Shown one piece after another: positions 40,979-50,257 of a stretch of DNA of 56,972 nucleotides (its first letter is position 1; each line of letters begins with the position of its first letter). This DNA is from Acidimicrobiaceae bacterium. GTDB lineage: Bacteria > Actinomycetota > Acidimicrobiia > Acidimicrobiales > RAAP-2. The position numbers and the translations under genes were made by a program. The notes beneath the pieces were generated by a model. The model did no database searches. It saw only the letters and a list, made by a program, of their open reading frames with translations, and was not told the DNA's origin. Where the stretch lies: contig PLSY01000157.1 of assembly GCA_003164275.1 (NCBI GenBank), forward strand, positions 1 to 56,972, in the 5' to 3' direction.

Positions 40979-41808
40979 TGGCCACCTTCGACCTGACCGG
41001 CCGGGTTGCGGTGGTCACCGGCGGGAACGGCGGCATCGGCTTCGGCATCGCCTCCGCCCTGGGCATGGCCGGGGCGACGGTAGCCGTGTGGGGCCGAGAC
41101 GAGGCGAAGACCGAGCGGGCCGTCGGTCGGCTGGCCGATCAGGGCATCACGGCCCTCGGTCTCCGGTGCGATGTCTCCGAGGAGGACGACGTGGTCCGGT
41201 GCACAAAAGAGACCATCGCCCGGTTCGGGCGCCTTGACGTCAGTGTGGCCAACGCCGGGGCCGGCAGCCACATCCCCTTCCTCGAGACCACGCTGGCCCA
41301 ATGGCGAAGGGGCCTCGACACCAACTTGAGTGGTGCCTTCCTGTGCTTCCGGGAGGCGGCGAGACAGATGGTCGAAGCCGGGGAGGGCGGCTCGTTGATC
41401 GCCGTGTCATCGGTGGCCTCCCGCCATGCCGCGCCCATGATGGCCGGCTACGCCACGGCCAAGGCCGGGCTCGGGGGACTGGTCAGATCGCTGGCCGCCG
41501 AGCTCGCCCCGTATCGGATCCGCTGCAATGTGCTCATCCCCGGGTTCACTGAGAACGAGCGCCTCCAGGCCGACACCGTGCCGACCGAGTTCGACATCGA
41601 GGTCGTCTCGTCAGTGCCAGCCGGTCGTTGGGGCACGCCCGACGACCTCGGCCAGGCCGCTGTCTACCTGGCCGACCCGACCCTCAGCTATCACACCGGC
41701 GGCGAGGTGATCGTCGACGGTGCCTACTCGATCATGCCCCCCTACCTGGCCGTGCGCGCCGGGCGGGAGGGACTGCGGACCGACCCGACCGGCCCGGGGC
41801 CGAAGTAG
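40978..41808 (+). CDS. SDR family oxidoreductase
   Basis: 276 residues. GGNGGIG (15-21) is the cofactor loop, R40 after strand 2 (WGRD) suggests NADP, ANAGAGSHIPF is the NNAG equivalent, and Ser145-Tyr158-Lys162 form the active site. The tail YSIMPPYLAVRAGREG is longer than usual. The start overlaps the stop of the SnoaL gene by one base and the next gene starts 31 bases later. Likely the hydroxyacyl-CoA dehydrogenase step beside the hydratase. Confidence 0.93.
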   Translation: MATFDLTGRVAVVTGGNGGIGFGIASALGMAGATVAVWGRDEAKTERAVGRLADQGITALGLRCDVSEEDDVVRCTKETIARFGRLDVSVANAGAGSHIPFLETTLAQWRRGLDTNLSGAFLCFREAARQMVEAGEGGSLIAVSSVASRHAAPMMAGYATAKAGLGGLVRSLAAELAPYRIRCNVLIPGFTENERLQADTVPTEFDIEVVSSVPAGRWGTPDDLGQAAVYLADPTLSYHTGGEVIVDGAYSIMPPYLAVRAGREGLRTDPTGPGPK

Positions 41809-41839
41809 TGGGCAGCCCAGTGAGGGAGAGGGGCGCGAG

Positions 41840-42604
41840 ATGACCGTTGCGTTCGAGCAAAGGGGGCACTGCGCCGTCCTCACCATCAACCGTCCCGAGG
41901 CCCGCAACGCGGTGAACGCCGAGGTGGCGGCAGGCATCGAGGAGGGAATCGACCGGATCGAATCCGACGACGAGCTCTGGATGGGGATCCTGACCGGGGT
42001 TCCGCCCGTATTCTGCGCCGGGGCCGACCTGAAGGCCCTCCAGACGCGCCGCGCCGGCGGGATGTTCACCGAGCGGGGGGGCTTCGCCGGCTTCGTCACC
42101 CGCGAGCGGACCAAGCTCATCATCGCCGCTGTCGACGGACCCGCGCTGGCCGGAGGCACGGAGATCGTCCTCGCCACCGACCTGGTGGTGGCGTCCCGGA
42201 GGGCCACGTTCGGCATTCCCGAGGTCAAGCGGTCACTGGTGGCCGGAGCCGGCGGGCTTTTCCGACTGCCTCAGAAGGTCCCGCAGAACGTGGCCATGGA
42301 GTGCGCAGTGACCGGCGACCCCATCTCGGCCGAGCGTGCCGAACGATTCGGACTCGTCAACGTGCTGGTCGAAGACGGTGAAGCTCTCGACGCAGCCCTG
42401 GCTCTGGCCGACCGCATCATGGTCAACAGCCCGTTGGCCGTGAGAGAGAGCCGGCGGGTGATCTTGGAGTCCGCCCACCGGGACGACGACGAGGCGTTCG
42501 CCATCTCGAATGCATCGCTCGACATCGTGATGGGTTCGGCCGACTACCGAGAGGGCATCGCCTCGTTCGTCGAAAAGCGCGCCCCGCGGTGGACAGGGGC
42601 CTGA
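41840..42604 (+). CDS. enoyl-CoA hydratase (crotonase family)
   Basis: 254 residues from MTVAFEQRGHCAVLTINRP (GAGGGAGAGGGG upstream). Unlike the crotonase at 1461-2270 it has both catalytic glutamates: GGTEIVLATD and FGIPEVK. Oxyanion-hole segments are PPVFCAGADLKALQ and GPALAGGTEI. It should hydrate a 2-enoyl-CoA to the 3-hydroxyacyl-CoA, which the adjacent SDR could then oxidise and the thiolase at 44536 cleave. A CGGA-type hairpin (42609-42628) follows the stop. Confidence 0.93.
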   Translation: MTVAFEQRGHCAVLTINRPEARNAVNAEVAAGIEEGIDRIESDDELWMGILTGVPPVFCAGADLKALQTRRAGGMFTERGGFAGFVTRERTKLIIAAVDGPALAGGTEIVLATDLVVASRRATFGIPEVKRSLVAGAGGLFRLPQKVPQNVAMECAVTGDPISAERAERFGLVNVLVEDGEALDAALALADRIMVNSPLAVRESRRVILESAHRDDDEAFAISNASLDIVMGSADYREGIASFVEKRAPRWTGA

Positions 42605-42788
42605 GCGTCGGATCTCCTTCGGAGTCCGCTCCTTACGTCTCTACCGCGAGTGGGAGTGATCATCGGACGAGGGCTACGATGCCCCAAACATCGGGTCGGA
42701 TGGGGCCCGAGCTGCCGGCGTGGACGGAATCTGGCCACGCCGGGTATCGAACGAACACCAACATTGAACGAGCCCCTGGGGGATAGCG

Positions 42789-44045
42789 ATGCGACTGGGT
42801 GATACGGCCAACGACGAGGCAAGGGGCTTCGGGCGCCCCCTGGACGGGATACGGGTGATTGCCCTCGAGCAGATGCAGGCCCTTCCCTTCGCCACCCAGT
42901 TCATGGCCCGGCTGGGCGCCGAGGTGATCAAGATCGAGCAGGTCGGCCGGGGCGATGCGGGCCGGGGCTCGACGCCGACGGTGACCAAGGAGAACGGGGA
43001 CAAGGTCGGTGCGACCTTCCTGCGCAACAACTTGGGCAAGGAGAGCGTGGCCATCGACTTCCAGTCCGACCGGGGTCGCCAGCTCGTCCTCGACCTCGCC
43101 GCCGAAGCCGATGTGGTGTGCGAGAACCTCGGGCCGGGCAAGGCCAAGCGGCTCGGGCTCGACTACGAGACCATGAGCGCGGATCATCCCGAGCTCATCT
43201 ACTTGTCGATCTCCGGGTTCGGCAATGACGGCCTGTCTCCCTATGAGAAGTGGCCGGCCTACGCCTCGGTGGCCGAGGCGATGTCGGGCATCTATGAGTA
43301 CTCGAGGCGACCCCATCAGCCGCCAGTCATCGCCCCCGTCGGTGGACTGGGCGACACCGGCACCGGCATGTTCGGCCTGATCGGTGTACTGGCCGCTCTC
43401 CGGCACCGCGACACGACCGGCTTGGGCCAACACGTCGACGTGTCCATGTTCGACGCCATGGTCTCGCTGTGCGACCTGGCCGTGAACTACTGGTCGATGG
43501 GCCAGGTCAAAGAGCCCGATGCCGAGCTCAATCTGCCGCTCATCCTCGACTCCTTCCAAAGTGCCAGCGGCTGGTTCATGTTGCAGGTGGTCCGGGAGTA
43601 CCAGTTCGAGCGCCTGGCCAACCTGATCGGCCATCCCGAATGGCTGGAAGACGAGAGGCTGAGCACGCGCCAGGGCTGGCGCGAACACATGGAGGACATC
43701 ATCCGCCCGGCCGTCGAGTCCTGGGCCGCGGACAAGACCGCCTTCGAGGCGGCCAGCGCCTTCGCCGAGAACGGCCTGCCCGCGGCGCCGTGTAGCGCGG
43801 CGGCCGAAGTGGCCCGAGACCCCCACCTCGCCCAACGGAACATGCTGGTCGAGCTCGAGAGGACCGATGGCGTCGAGCAGCCGGTGCTCGTCGCCGGCAA
43901 CCCGGTCAAGATGTCCAAGGTGGCCGAGGGCCCCGAGTCCGACGTCCCGATGATGGGCGAGCACACCACCACCGTGTTGAGCAAACTCCTCGGCCTCGAC
44001 GCCGCGGCCATCGATGAGCTCTACGCCTCGGGCGTGGTGAGCTGA
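42789..44045 (+). CDS. CaiB/BaiF family (type III) CoA transferase
   Basis: 418 residues. N-terminal PLDGIRVIALEQMQALPFATQFMARLGAEVIKIEQVGRGD is diagnostic; the catalytic aspartate is Asp189 in GGLGDTGTGMFG, and RQLVLDLAAEADVVCENLGPG is the CoA-binding part. It transfers CoA between carboxylates and so activates or recycles the substrate without ATP; E. coli CaiB and bile-acid BaiF are known relatives. It starts 184 bases after the enoyl-CoA hydratase gene and is followed by a SnoaL gene 19 bases later. Confidence 0.93.
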   Translation: MRLGDTANDEARGFGRPLDGIRVIALEQMQALPFATQFMARLGAEVIKIEQVGRGDAGRGSTPTVTKENGDKVGATFLRNNLGKESVAIDFQSDRGRQLVLDLAAEADVVCENLGPGKAKRLGLDYETMSADHPELIYLSISGFGNDGLSPYEKWPAYASVAEAMSGIYEYSRRPHQPPVIAPVGGLGDTGTGMFGLIGVLAALRHRDTTGLGQHVDVSMFDAMVSLCDLAVNYWSMGQVKEPDAELNLPLILDSFQSASGWFMLQVVREYQFERLANLIGHPEWLEDERLSTRQGWREHMEDIIRPAVESWAADKTAFEAASAFAENGLPAAPCSAAAEVARDPHLAQRNMLVELERTDGVEQPVLVAGNPVKMSKVAEGPESDVPMMGEHTTTVLSKLLGLDAAAIDELYASGVVS

Positions 44046-44064
44046 GGTCCTGAAGGGTTCCCCA

Positions 44065-44478
44065 ATGGACGGCACCATCGATGAGCTGGCGGCACAGCTC
44101 GCCATCACCAACGTGGTGTGCCGCCTGGCCATCTGCACGGACCAGGGTGGCTTGGACGACTATCTCGATGCCTTCGTTGCCGAGGCGGAGCTCGTGCTCC
44201 CCATCGGGACGCTCCAGGGCAGGACCGAGCTCCGGGAACTCGCCGAGTCACGCCGGGCCACTGGCACAGGAGGTCCGGGCAGCAACTCACGCCATGTGGT
44301 GACCACCGTCTCTGTGGCCATGGCCGGCCCCGACGAGGCCGAGGCCCTCTCCTACTTCTCCTATTTCGAGATGACGGCCACGGCGCCCGTTCTGGTCAGT
44401 ATCGGCACCTACCGAGACCTCTTTCGCCGCACCGGCGGAACCTGGCGCATCGCTCGCCGCAACGTAGCCATCGGCTAG
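44065..44478 (+). CDS. SnoaL/NTF2-like protein
   Basis: 137 residues: AAQLAITNVVCRLAICTDQGGLDDYLDAFVAEAEL, then GGPGSNSRHVVTTVSVAM, FSYFEMTATAPVL, ending IGTYRDLFRRTGGTWRIARRNV. Short, single-domain. The RH and D residues match the putative acid-base pocket of the scytalone-dehydratase-like group. Co-transcribed with the CoA transferase (19 bases apart), and convergent with the thiolase at 44536. Substrate unknown. Confidence 0.85.
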   Translation: MDGTIDELAAQLAITNVVCRLAICTDQGGLDDYLDAFVAEAELVLPIGTLQGRTELRELAESRRATGTGGPGSNSRHVVTTVSVAMAGPDEAEALSYFSYFEMTATAPVLVSIGTYRDLFRRTGGTWRIARRNVAIG

Positions 44479-44488
44479 TCGCTCGGCC

Positions 44489-44520
44489 CGCCGGCCCAGT
44501 CGTCCGCCCCATGGCCGGCG
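44489..44520. terminator. weak hairpin between convergent genes
   Basis: CGCCGGCC (44489-44496) pairs with GGCCGGCG (44513-44520) across a 16-base loop, between the SnoaL stop and the thiolase stop. The long loop keeps confidence low. Confidence 0.3.
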
Positions 44521-44535
44521 AACGACGTGCGACGC

Positions 44536-45714
44536 TCAGCCCAGGCGCTCGATGATCGTGGCGTTGGCCAAGCCACCGCCCTCGCACATGACCTGCAGCC
44601 CGTAGCGGCCCCCGGAGCGCTCCAGCTCGTTCAACAAGGTGGCCATCAACCTGGTGCCGGAGGATCCCACCGGATGGCCGAGGGCGATGGCCCCTCCATT
44701 GACGTTGACCTTGTCGAGGTCGACGCCGAGCTCCTTCGCCCAGGCGAGGACGATGGAGGCAAAGGCCTCGTTCACTTCGAAGCGGTCGATCTCGTCGATC
44801 GAGAGCTTGCCGCGCTCGAGCACGGTGCGGGTGGCCGGGATGGGGCCGGTGAGCATCATCACCGAGTCCACCCCGGCCAGGGCGAAGCTGTGGAAGCGGG
44901 CCCTCGGAGTGAGGCCCAGGGCTTTGGCCTTGTCCTCGCTCATGACGAGAACGGCTGAGGAGCCGTCGGTGATCTGGGAGGACGTCCCGGCCGTGATCTT
45001 GCCGTTCTCCTTGAACGGGGTCTTCAGGCCACTCAGCGACTCGACGGTGGTGCCGTCCCGGAGCCCCTCGTCCACAGAGAACCACTCGTCGGTCAGCTGG
45101 CCATCGGCGTCTTTCACCTGGACCGGCACGATCTCGTTCTTGAAGCGTCCTTCGTCGGTGGCCTGGCGGGCCAGCTGCTGGCTGCGGGCGCCGAAGGCGT
45201 CGAGCTCCGCTCTGGAGAGGTCCCACGTGTCGGCGATGAGCTCGGCGGCGCCACCCATGGTCGACCTCCCCCCCTGGTCGGCGTAGCGGGCATGGACAGC
45301 GGGGCCGAAGGGCGCCCCGAGTCCCTCCGGGGTGCTCGCCCCCATGGGCACCCGGGTCATCGATTCGACGCCACCGGCGATGACGATGTCGTACGCCCCG
45401 GCCATCACTCCCTGGGCGGCGAAGTGGAGAGCCTGTTGCGATGACCCACACTGGCGATCGATGGTCGTGGCCGGGACCGACTCGGGGAATCCGGCAGCGA
45501 GCACGGCGCTCCTCGCCACGTTGATGGCCTGCTCGCCGACTTGGTTGACGCACCCGAGGATCACGTCGTCGATGAGGACCGGGTCGAGGTTGTTCCGCTC
45601 CACGATGGCCTTCAGCGAGATGGCAGCGAGATCGGCCGGGTGCCAGTTGGCCAACTTTCCTCCCCGCTTGCCCCCGGGGGTACGCACGGCATCGACGATC
45701 ACTGCGGTGTTCAT
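44536..45714 (-). CDS. acetyl-CoA C-acyltransferase (thiolase)
   Basis: 392 residues from MNTAVIVDAVRTPGGKR (AAAGGAG upstream decides the start). All catalytic parts of degradative thiolases are present: Cys89 in DRQCGSSQQAL, His347 in GHPVGSSGTR and Cys377 in MCEGGGLAN. It cleaves 3-ketoacyl-CoA to acetyl- or propionyl-CoA and a shortened acyl-CoA, completing the beta-oxidation set with the hydratase, SDR and ACADs beside it. It is divergent from the ACAD pair, with about 210 bases of promoter region between them. Confidence 0.95.
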   Translation of the reverse strand: MNTAVIVDAVRTPGGKRGGKLANWHPADLAAISLKAIVERNNLDPVLIDDVILGCVNQVGEQAINVARSAVLAAGFPESVPATTIDRQCGSSQQALHFAAQGVMAGAYDIVIAGGVESMTRVPMGASTPEGLGAPFGPAVHARYADQGGRSTMGGAAELIADTWDLSRAELDAFGARSQQLARQATDEGRFKNEIVPVQVKDADGQLTDEWFSVDEGLRDGTTVESLSGLKTPFKENGKITAGTSSQITDGSSAVLVMSEDKAKALGLTPRARFHSFALAGVDSVMMLTGPIPATRTVLERGKLSIDEIDRFEVNEAFASIVLAWAKELGVDLDKVNVNGGAIALGHPVGSSGTRLMATLLNELERSGGRYGLQVMCEGGGLANATIIERLG

Positions 45715-45926
45715 GTCTCTCCTTTGAGCGTCCGGGCCACCCGGCGAGGGCCCCATCCACTACCCCACGGTTCCGTCGCCGCGGTGACTACTGGCGCCGG
45801 TATCGTCTGGTCGGAGATGCTTGGCCTTCGGGCGACTGAGCATCAGCGAGTGTAGTGAAGCGTCCAGAGGGCCAAGCCGCACGTCCGAACGAGTGCTCGA
45901 GCGCAGAGAGGAAAGGTGAGCTGAGG

Positions 45927-47123
45927 GTGGACTTCCGCTTCGCTCCAGAGGTGGAGGCGTTTCGCCACGAGGTGCGCTCCTTTCTCGACGAGGTCATGGC
46001 TGTCGACGCCGCCACCTGTGGCGATGACGGTGACCTCACCGGACTCAACGAGGACTTCGAGGCCTCGGTCCTGCGCCAGGCGGGGTCCCGCGGCTTCCTC
46101 GGCGTCTCCCTCCCGGCCGAGCTGGGGGGCGGGGGGCGGCCGAGCGCATTCCAGGCCGCCTTCAATCTCGAGGTGGCGACAGCCGACGCCCCCCTCATCG
46201 ACACGGCGGTCACCTTGACGGCCCAGCCGCTCGTCGCCTGGGGCTCGCCCGAGCAGCAGGCGTACTTCCTGCCGAAGTTCATGTCCGGTGAGCTGCTCAC
46301 CTGCATCGCCTATAGCGAGCCCGGTGCCGGGAGCGACCTCGGGGCCCTGGCTATGGTGGCCGAGCCCGACGGCGACGGCTTCGCCCTCTCGGGGGTGAAG
46401 TCCCTGGTCACCGGCTCCCACAAGGCGCAGTGGTGCTGCACCATCGCCCGGACGACGCCGGACGTCCCGGCCAAGAACGGCCTGTCGATGTTCCTCGTCG
46501 ACATGCGCTCGGAGGGGCTGACACTCCGTCGACGCCGCACCATGAACCACTGGACACTCGGGGAGTTGGTCTTTGACCGGGTCCGGGTGGGACCCGACGC
46601 GCTCCTCGGCCGCCGGGACAACGGATGGCGCCAGCTGGGGGCAGCTGTCGCCACCGAGGGCGGCGGCATGTTCCACGTCGGTATGGCCCACCACGTCCTG
46701 GACGTCCTGATCGCCTACGTGAAGGACACGGTCGAGGGCGGTCAGCGTCTGGCCGATGACCCCGTCGTCCGTGACCGGATCGCCGAGTTGTGGATCGAGC
46801 TCGAGGTGGCCGAGCGCCTGGCCCGTCGTTTCGTTTGGACGGTCGACTCGGGCCAGGACGGGACGGTCGCCGCGTCGATGGCCAAGGTCTACGCCACCGA
46901 GCTACTGCAGCGCTTGGCCCGGACGGCCACTGACATCGCCGGGATGCAGGGATCGGTCTACCGGCCGCTGTTCGGTTCCGGCTCGAGCGCGTCCGTTGGC
47001 GACGGAAGGTTCGCCTGGGAGTATCTCGAGCGGGTCCACGGCTCGCTCGGGGGCGGGACGAACGAGGTCAAGCGGACGATCATCGCCAGGGCCGGTCTAG
47101 CCCTCCCTCGAGAGAAGGCCTAG
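45927..47123 (+). CDS. acyl-CoA dehydrogenase, subunit 1 of a pair
   Basis: 398 residues from GTG 45927 (AAAGGTGA upstream; an upstream start would add an unrelated arm). ACAD fold: VDFRFAPEVEAFRHEVRSFL at the N-terminus, CIAYSEPGAGSDLGALA for FAD binding, VTGSHKAQWCC, and the C-terminal VHGSLGGGTNEVKRTIIAR that contains the FAD-binding GGGTNE. ATEGGGMFH near the active site may carry the catalytic acid. The second ACAD begins 3 bases after this stop. Such tandem pairs form alpha2beta2 enzymes in mycobacterial and rhodococcal steroid side-chain degradation (FadE26/27, ChsE types). Confidence 0.93.
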   Translation: MDFRFAPEVEAFRHEVRSFLDEVMAVDAATCGDDGDLTGLNEDFEASVLRQAGSRGFLGVSLPAELGGGGRPSAFQAAFNLEVATADAPLIDTAVTLTAQPLVAWGSPEQQAYFLPKFMSGELLTCIAYSEPGAGSDLGALAMVAEPDGDGFALSGVKSLVTGSHKAQWCCTIARTTPDVPAKNGLSMFLVDMRSEGLTLRRRRTMNHWTLGELVFDRVRVGPDALLGRRDNGWRQLGAAVATEGGGMFHVGMAHHVLDVLIAYVKDTVEGGQRLADDPVVRDRIAELWIELEVAERLARRFVWTVDSGQDGTVAASMAKVYATELLQRLARTATDIAGMQGSVYRPLFGSGSSASVGDGRFAWEYLERVHGSLGGGTNEVKRTIIARAGLALPREKA

Positions 47124-47125
47124 CT

Positions 47126-48244
47126 GTGGACCTCTCGCTTTCCACCCGCCAGGTGGCGCTGGCCGAGACGGTTCGGGTCCTCTGTGAAGGCCGGTCCGAC
47201 CCGGGCTCGTGGGAATCGGTGACCTCCCAGGAGCCCGGCTACGACCGAGCGCTTTGGTCCGAGCTCCTGCGCTCGGGGCTCGCCACCGCCGGCTTCAGCG
47301 AAGGAGTGGGCGGATCCGGGGGCGATCTCAGCGACCTGGCCGTCGTGATCGAGGGGCTGGCTAGGGTGCCGGTCCCGACTCCGATCCTGAACGGCCTCGT
47401 CCTGAGTGGACAGCTGCTGGCCGGCTCTGGCCAGGACCGGTCATGGCTCGCCGACCTGTTGGCCGGTCGCCGACGGTTCGCCACCTGCATGGTCGAACCA
47501 GCGGAGGAGCCCGGGCGACCGGGCCTCTCCGCCACTCCGGCCCGGGTCGCCGGAGGTTGGACCCTGGAGGGGATAGTGGGCTTCGTCCCGTATGCGGCGA
47601 GCGCCGATGAGCTCCTCGTCGTGGTACCCGGCGCGACTGGAGGGGAGGAGGGCGCTCCACTCTTCGTGGTCGAGGCGGACACCAACGGAGTCACGATGGA
47701 GGTGGTGCCGACCGTGGGCGGTGATCGGCGCTGTCACGTCCGATTCAGCTCGGTCGTCGTCCCAGCCTCCCGGGTGCTCACGCCGACGAGTGGATCAACG
47801 GGTTGGCTGTTTCGTGCCCTCGACGTGGCGAGGGTTATGGTGGCCGCCGACATGGTTGGGGCGGCGGCGGCGTCCCTCGATCACGCAACGGCGTGGGCCA
47901 AGAGCCGCGAGCAGTTCGCCACGCCCATCGGCTCGTTTCAGGCCATCCAGCACCGGCTGGCCGACTCGTTGATCGATGTGACCGCAGCTCGGGACGCGGT
48001 CTATGACGCCCTCGGTCGGCTGGATCGCCATGAGCCGGGGGGCGTGGCCGTGGCCGCGGCCAAGGCCTTCGTCACCGACGCCTGTCGCCGCGTCACGGCC
48101 TCGGCCCATCAGGTCTGCGGGGGCGAGGGCATCTATGCCGACCAGCCGGTGCACCTGTGGCACCGTCGAGTAGCCAGCCTCGCCCCAGAACTCGGCACGG
48201 TGCGAACTGATCGAGAGGCCGTGGCCGCCGCACTACTCGACTAA
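47126..48244 (+). CDS. acyl-CoA dehydrogenase, subunit 2 of a pair
   Basis: 372 residues, GTG start two bases after the previous stop. Shorter and more divergent than its partner: RQVALAETVRVLCEG, LRSGLATAGFSEGVGGSGGDLSDL, LDVARVMVAADMVGAAAASLDHATAWAKSREQFATPIGSFQAIQHRLADSLID, and TASAHQVCGGEGIYADQPVHLWHRR. FAD-binding SEPGAGSD-type motif is absent in the middle, as expected of the partner that completes the active site in heterotetrameric ACADs. Followed by a hairpin with T-rich tail at 48250-48276. Confidence 0.92.
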   Translation: MDLSLSTRQVALAETVRVLCEGRSDPGSWESVTSQEPGYDRALWSELLRSGLATAGFSEGVGGSGGDLSDLAVVIEGLARVPVPTPILNGLVLSGQLLAGSGQDRSWLADLLAGRRRFATCMVEPAEEPGRPGLSATPARVAGGWTLEGIVGFVPYAASADELLVVVPGATGGEEGAPLFVVEADTNGVTMEVVPTVGGDRRCHVRFSSVVVPASRVLTPTSGSTGWLFRALDVARVMVAADMVGAAAASLDHATAWAKSREQFATPIGSFQAIQHRLADSLIDVTAARDAVYDALGRLDRHEPGGVAVAAAKAFVTDACRRVTASAHQVCGGEGIYADQPVHLWHRRVASLAPELGTVRTDREAVAAALLD

Positions 48245-48249
48245 GGAGA

Positions 48250-48276
48250 GGTGGCGTTTGCGCCCACCTTACTTTT
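48250..48276 (+). terminator. intrinsic terminator after ACAD pair
   Basis: GGTGGCG (48250-48256) pairs with CGCCCACC (48261-48268) with one bulged base and a TTTG loop, followed by TTACTTTT (48269-48276). Confidence 0.6.
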
Positions 48277-48386
48277 GGGTAACTTCTGTCCGCCTCGATA
48301 ATACGGCGTCTAACCCGTCGGTTGCGCTACGGTCGGAGCCGAGGTCGGGGTGACTCGCCAACACCCGAGTAACCAGGGGGAGTTGC

Positions 48387-50219
48387 ATGACGACAGATAC
48401 CGCCACGGCGGTGACTTCAAGCCCGGAGCAGCCGAGTCCGTCGACCCACGGACCCCTGTTCCGCTTCTTGTTCGTCCACGAAGTCCACGACTATCCGTCG
48501 AACGGCAAACGGACGGGATACCTGGGCCTGGCGGTACTTGCCACCATCGTCCTCTACTACACCTACTACACACAAACGGGCGTCACCCCGAACATCCTCC
48601 AGGGCTACCACATGTCCTTCAGCTTCTACGTGTGGATCGTCATCGTGTCGAACCTCATCGGTGCCTTCGCCTCGTTGCCGGCCGGCAAGACCGACAAGCT
48701 GGGCCGGGCCAATGTGATCATCTACGGCCTCTTGGTCGTCGGCCTCCTGATCGCCGTCGGCGTGCCCAACGTCCATGGGAAGTGGGGCTTCGCCATCGTC
48801 ATCAGCGCGGTGGGCCTGGTCGAAGGGGCCATCCTCGTGGCCACGCCGGCCATGGTCCGTGACTTCAGCCCCCAGTTGGGCCGGGCATCAGCCATGGGCT
48901 TTTGGACGGTCGGGCCAGTGGCCGGAAGCCTCATCACCAGCGTGGTGGCCACACAGACGCTCCACCACTTCGTCGACTTCCAGAGCCAGTTCATCATCTC
49001 GGGAATTACGGCGATCGCCACCTTCGCCGTCTGCCTGTTCTTCATGAAGGATCTGTCCGCCAAGCTGCGGGACCAGTTGATGGTGTCAGCCCAGGACCAG
49101 GCCCTGGTCGAGGCACGAGCACGGGGCATCTCAACCAGCGAGGTCATTGCGGCCACGGCCAAGCCCTGGCGACAGATCTTCAAGTGGGACCTGATCGGGT
49201 CGTCACTCGGCATCTCGTTGTTCCTCCTCGTCTACTTCGCCGCCGCCGGGTTCTTCACCATCTACTTCTCGACGGTGTTCGTGAACTCCAACGGGTCGAA
49301 CTTCTCGGTCTCGCAAGCCAACGGGCTGAACGCCTGGTTCTGGGGGGCCGATGCCGTGGCCCTCATCATCTTCGGGGTGCTGTCCGACCTATTGAAGGTG
49401 CGCAAGCCATTCATGCTGGTGGGTTCCGTCGGAGGGATCGTCTTCCTCTTGTTGTTCTCCCACCAGGCCAGCAACGCCCACACCCCCTACTACCACCTGG
49501 TCGTCGTCGAGATCATCCTGGCCGCCTTCTTGTCCTTGGCCTATGCGCCCTGGATGGCCGGCTACACCGAGATGGTAGAGAAGAAGAACCCTGCCTTGGT
49601 AGGGACGGGGCTGGCGCTATGGGGATGGGTGCTGCGGCTGACCGTCGGCATCTCGTTCATCTTCCTTCCGGTTGTCATCCATGCAGTCAACCCAGTTGTC
49701 AACAACCAGCCCCTGGCCACCCAGACCATCCCCGGCACCAACACCAATGCCCAGAGCTTCCTCTCCGAGCACCCTGCCTCGGTGGCGTTCGCCACTGACC
49801 ACGCCGCCTTCCTCGCCGTGCTCAACGAGCCGAAGAACGTGCCGGTAGTGAGCGCCCTGGCCGCAGACCCGAGCGCCGCCAACATCGCCGCCGCCGCCAA
49901 GGCACTCGGGCCGGTCAACTTGGCCATGGTGGTGAAGTACCAAACGCAGCTGAAGACACTGGTCGTGCCGTACAGCAAGGAGCTGAACTATCTGTCGGCC
50001 AACCAGGCACAGCTGACCGCTCTGCAGAACGGCGTCAAGCAGTCGCCGAAGGAATGGCAGAACTGGTTCTGGGTGTGCATCGCCGGCATGGTCTTGTTCA
50101 TTCCGACCGTCTTCTTGAATCGGGGTCGCTGGAGTCCGAAGCGGGCGCGAGAGGACCAGGCCAAGCACGATGCCGACGTGGCCCGTGAGCTCGGCGAACT
50201 GGTCGGCGCCAAGGCCTGA
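48387..50219 (+). CDS. MFS transporter with large loop between helices 11 and 12
   Basis: 610 residues, longer than the usual 400-450. N-terminal cytoplasmic stretch of about 50, then helices from about 48; FASLPAGKTDKLGRANVI is the loop-2 signature. Helix 11 appears to be LTVGISFIFLPVVIHAV and helix 12 WVCIAGMVLFIPTVFLN; between them is a roughly 125-residue extracytoplasmic stretch, rich in Ala, Asn and Thr (TIPGTNTNAQSFLSEHP onwards), which I cannot assign. The MFS relatives with this layout occur next to CoA-catabolic operons in actinobacteria and probably import acids. Followed by the perfect hairpin 50223-50257. Confidence 0.9.
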   Translation: MTTDTATAVTSSPEQPSPSTHGPLFRFLFVHEVHDYPSNGKRTGYLGLAVLATIVLYYTYYTQTGVTPNILQGYHMSFSFYVWIVIVSNLIGAFASLPAGKTDKLGRANVIIYGLLVVGLLIAVGVPNVHGKWGFAIVISAVGLVEGAILVATPAMVRDFSPQLGRASAMGFWTVGPVAGSLITSVVATQTLHHFVDFQSQFIISGITAIATFAVCLFFMKDLSAKLRDQLMVSAQDQALVEARARGISTSEVIAATAKPWRQIFKWDLIGSSLGISLFLLVYFAAAGFFTIYFSTVFVNSNGSNFSVSQANGLNAWFWGADAVALIIFGVLSDLLKVRKPFMLVGSVGGIVFLLLFSHQASNAHTPYYHLVVVEIILAAFLSLAYAPWMAGYTEMVEKKNPALVGTGLALWGWVLRLTVGISFIFLPVVIHAVNPVVNNQPLATQTIPGTNTNAQSFLSEHPASVAFATDHAAFLAVLNEPKNVPVVSALAADPSAANIAAAAKALGPVNLAMVVKYQTQLKTLVVPYSKELNYLSANQAQLTALQNGVKQSPKEWQNWFWVCIAGMVLFIPTVFLNRGRWSPKRAREDQAKHDADVARELGELVGAKA

Positions 50220-50222
50220 CCG

Positions 50223-50257
50223 TGCTGCTCACGGGTCGCATGGTCCCGTGAGCAGCA
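50223..50257. terminator. hairpin terminator after MFS gene
   Basis: TGCTGCTCACGGG (50223-50235) pairs perfectly with 50245-50257 around a 9-base loop, 4 bases after the MFS stop. Confidence 0.8.
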
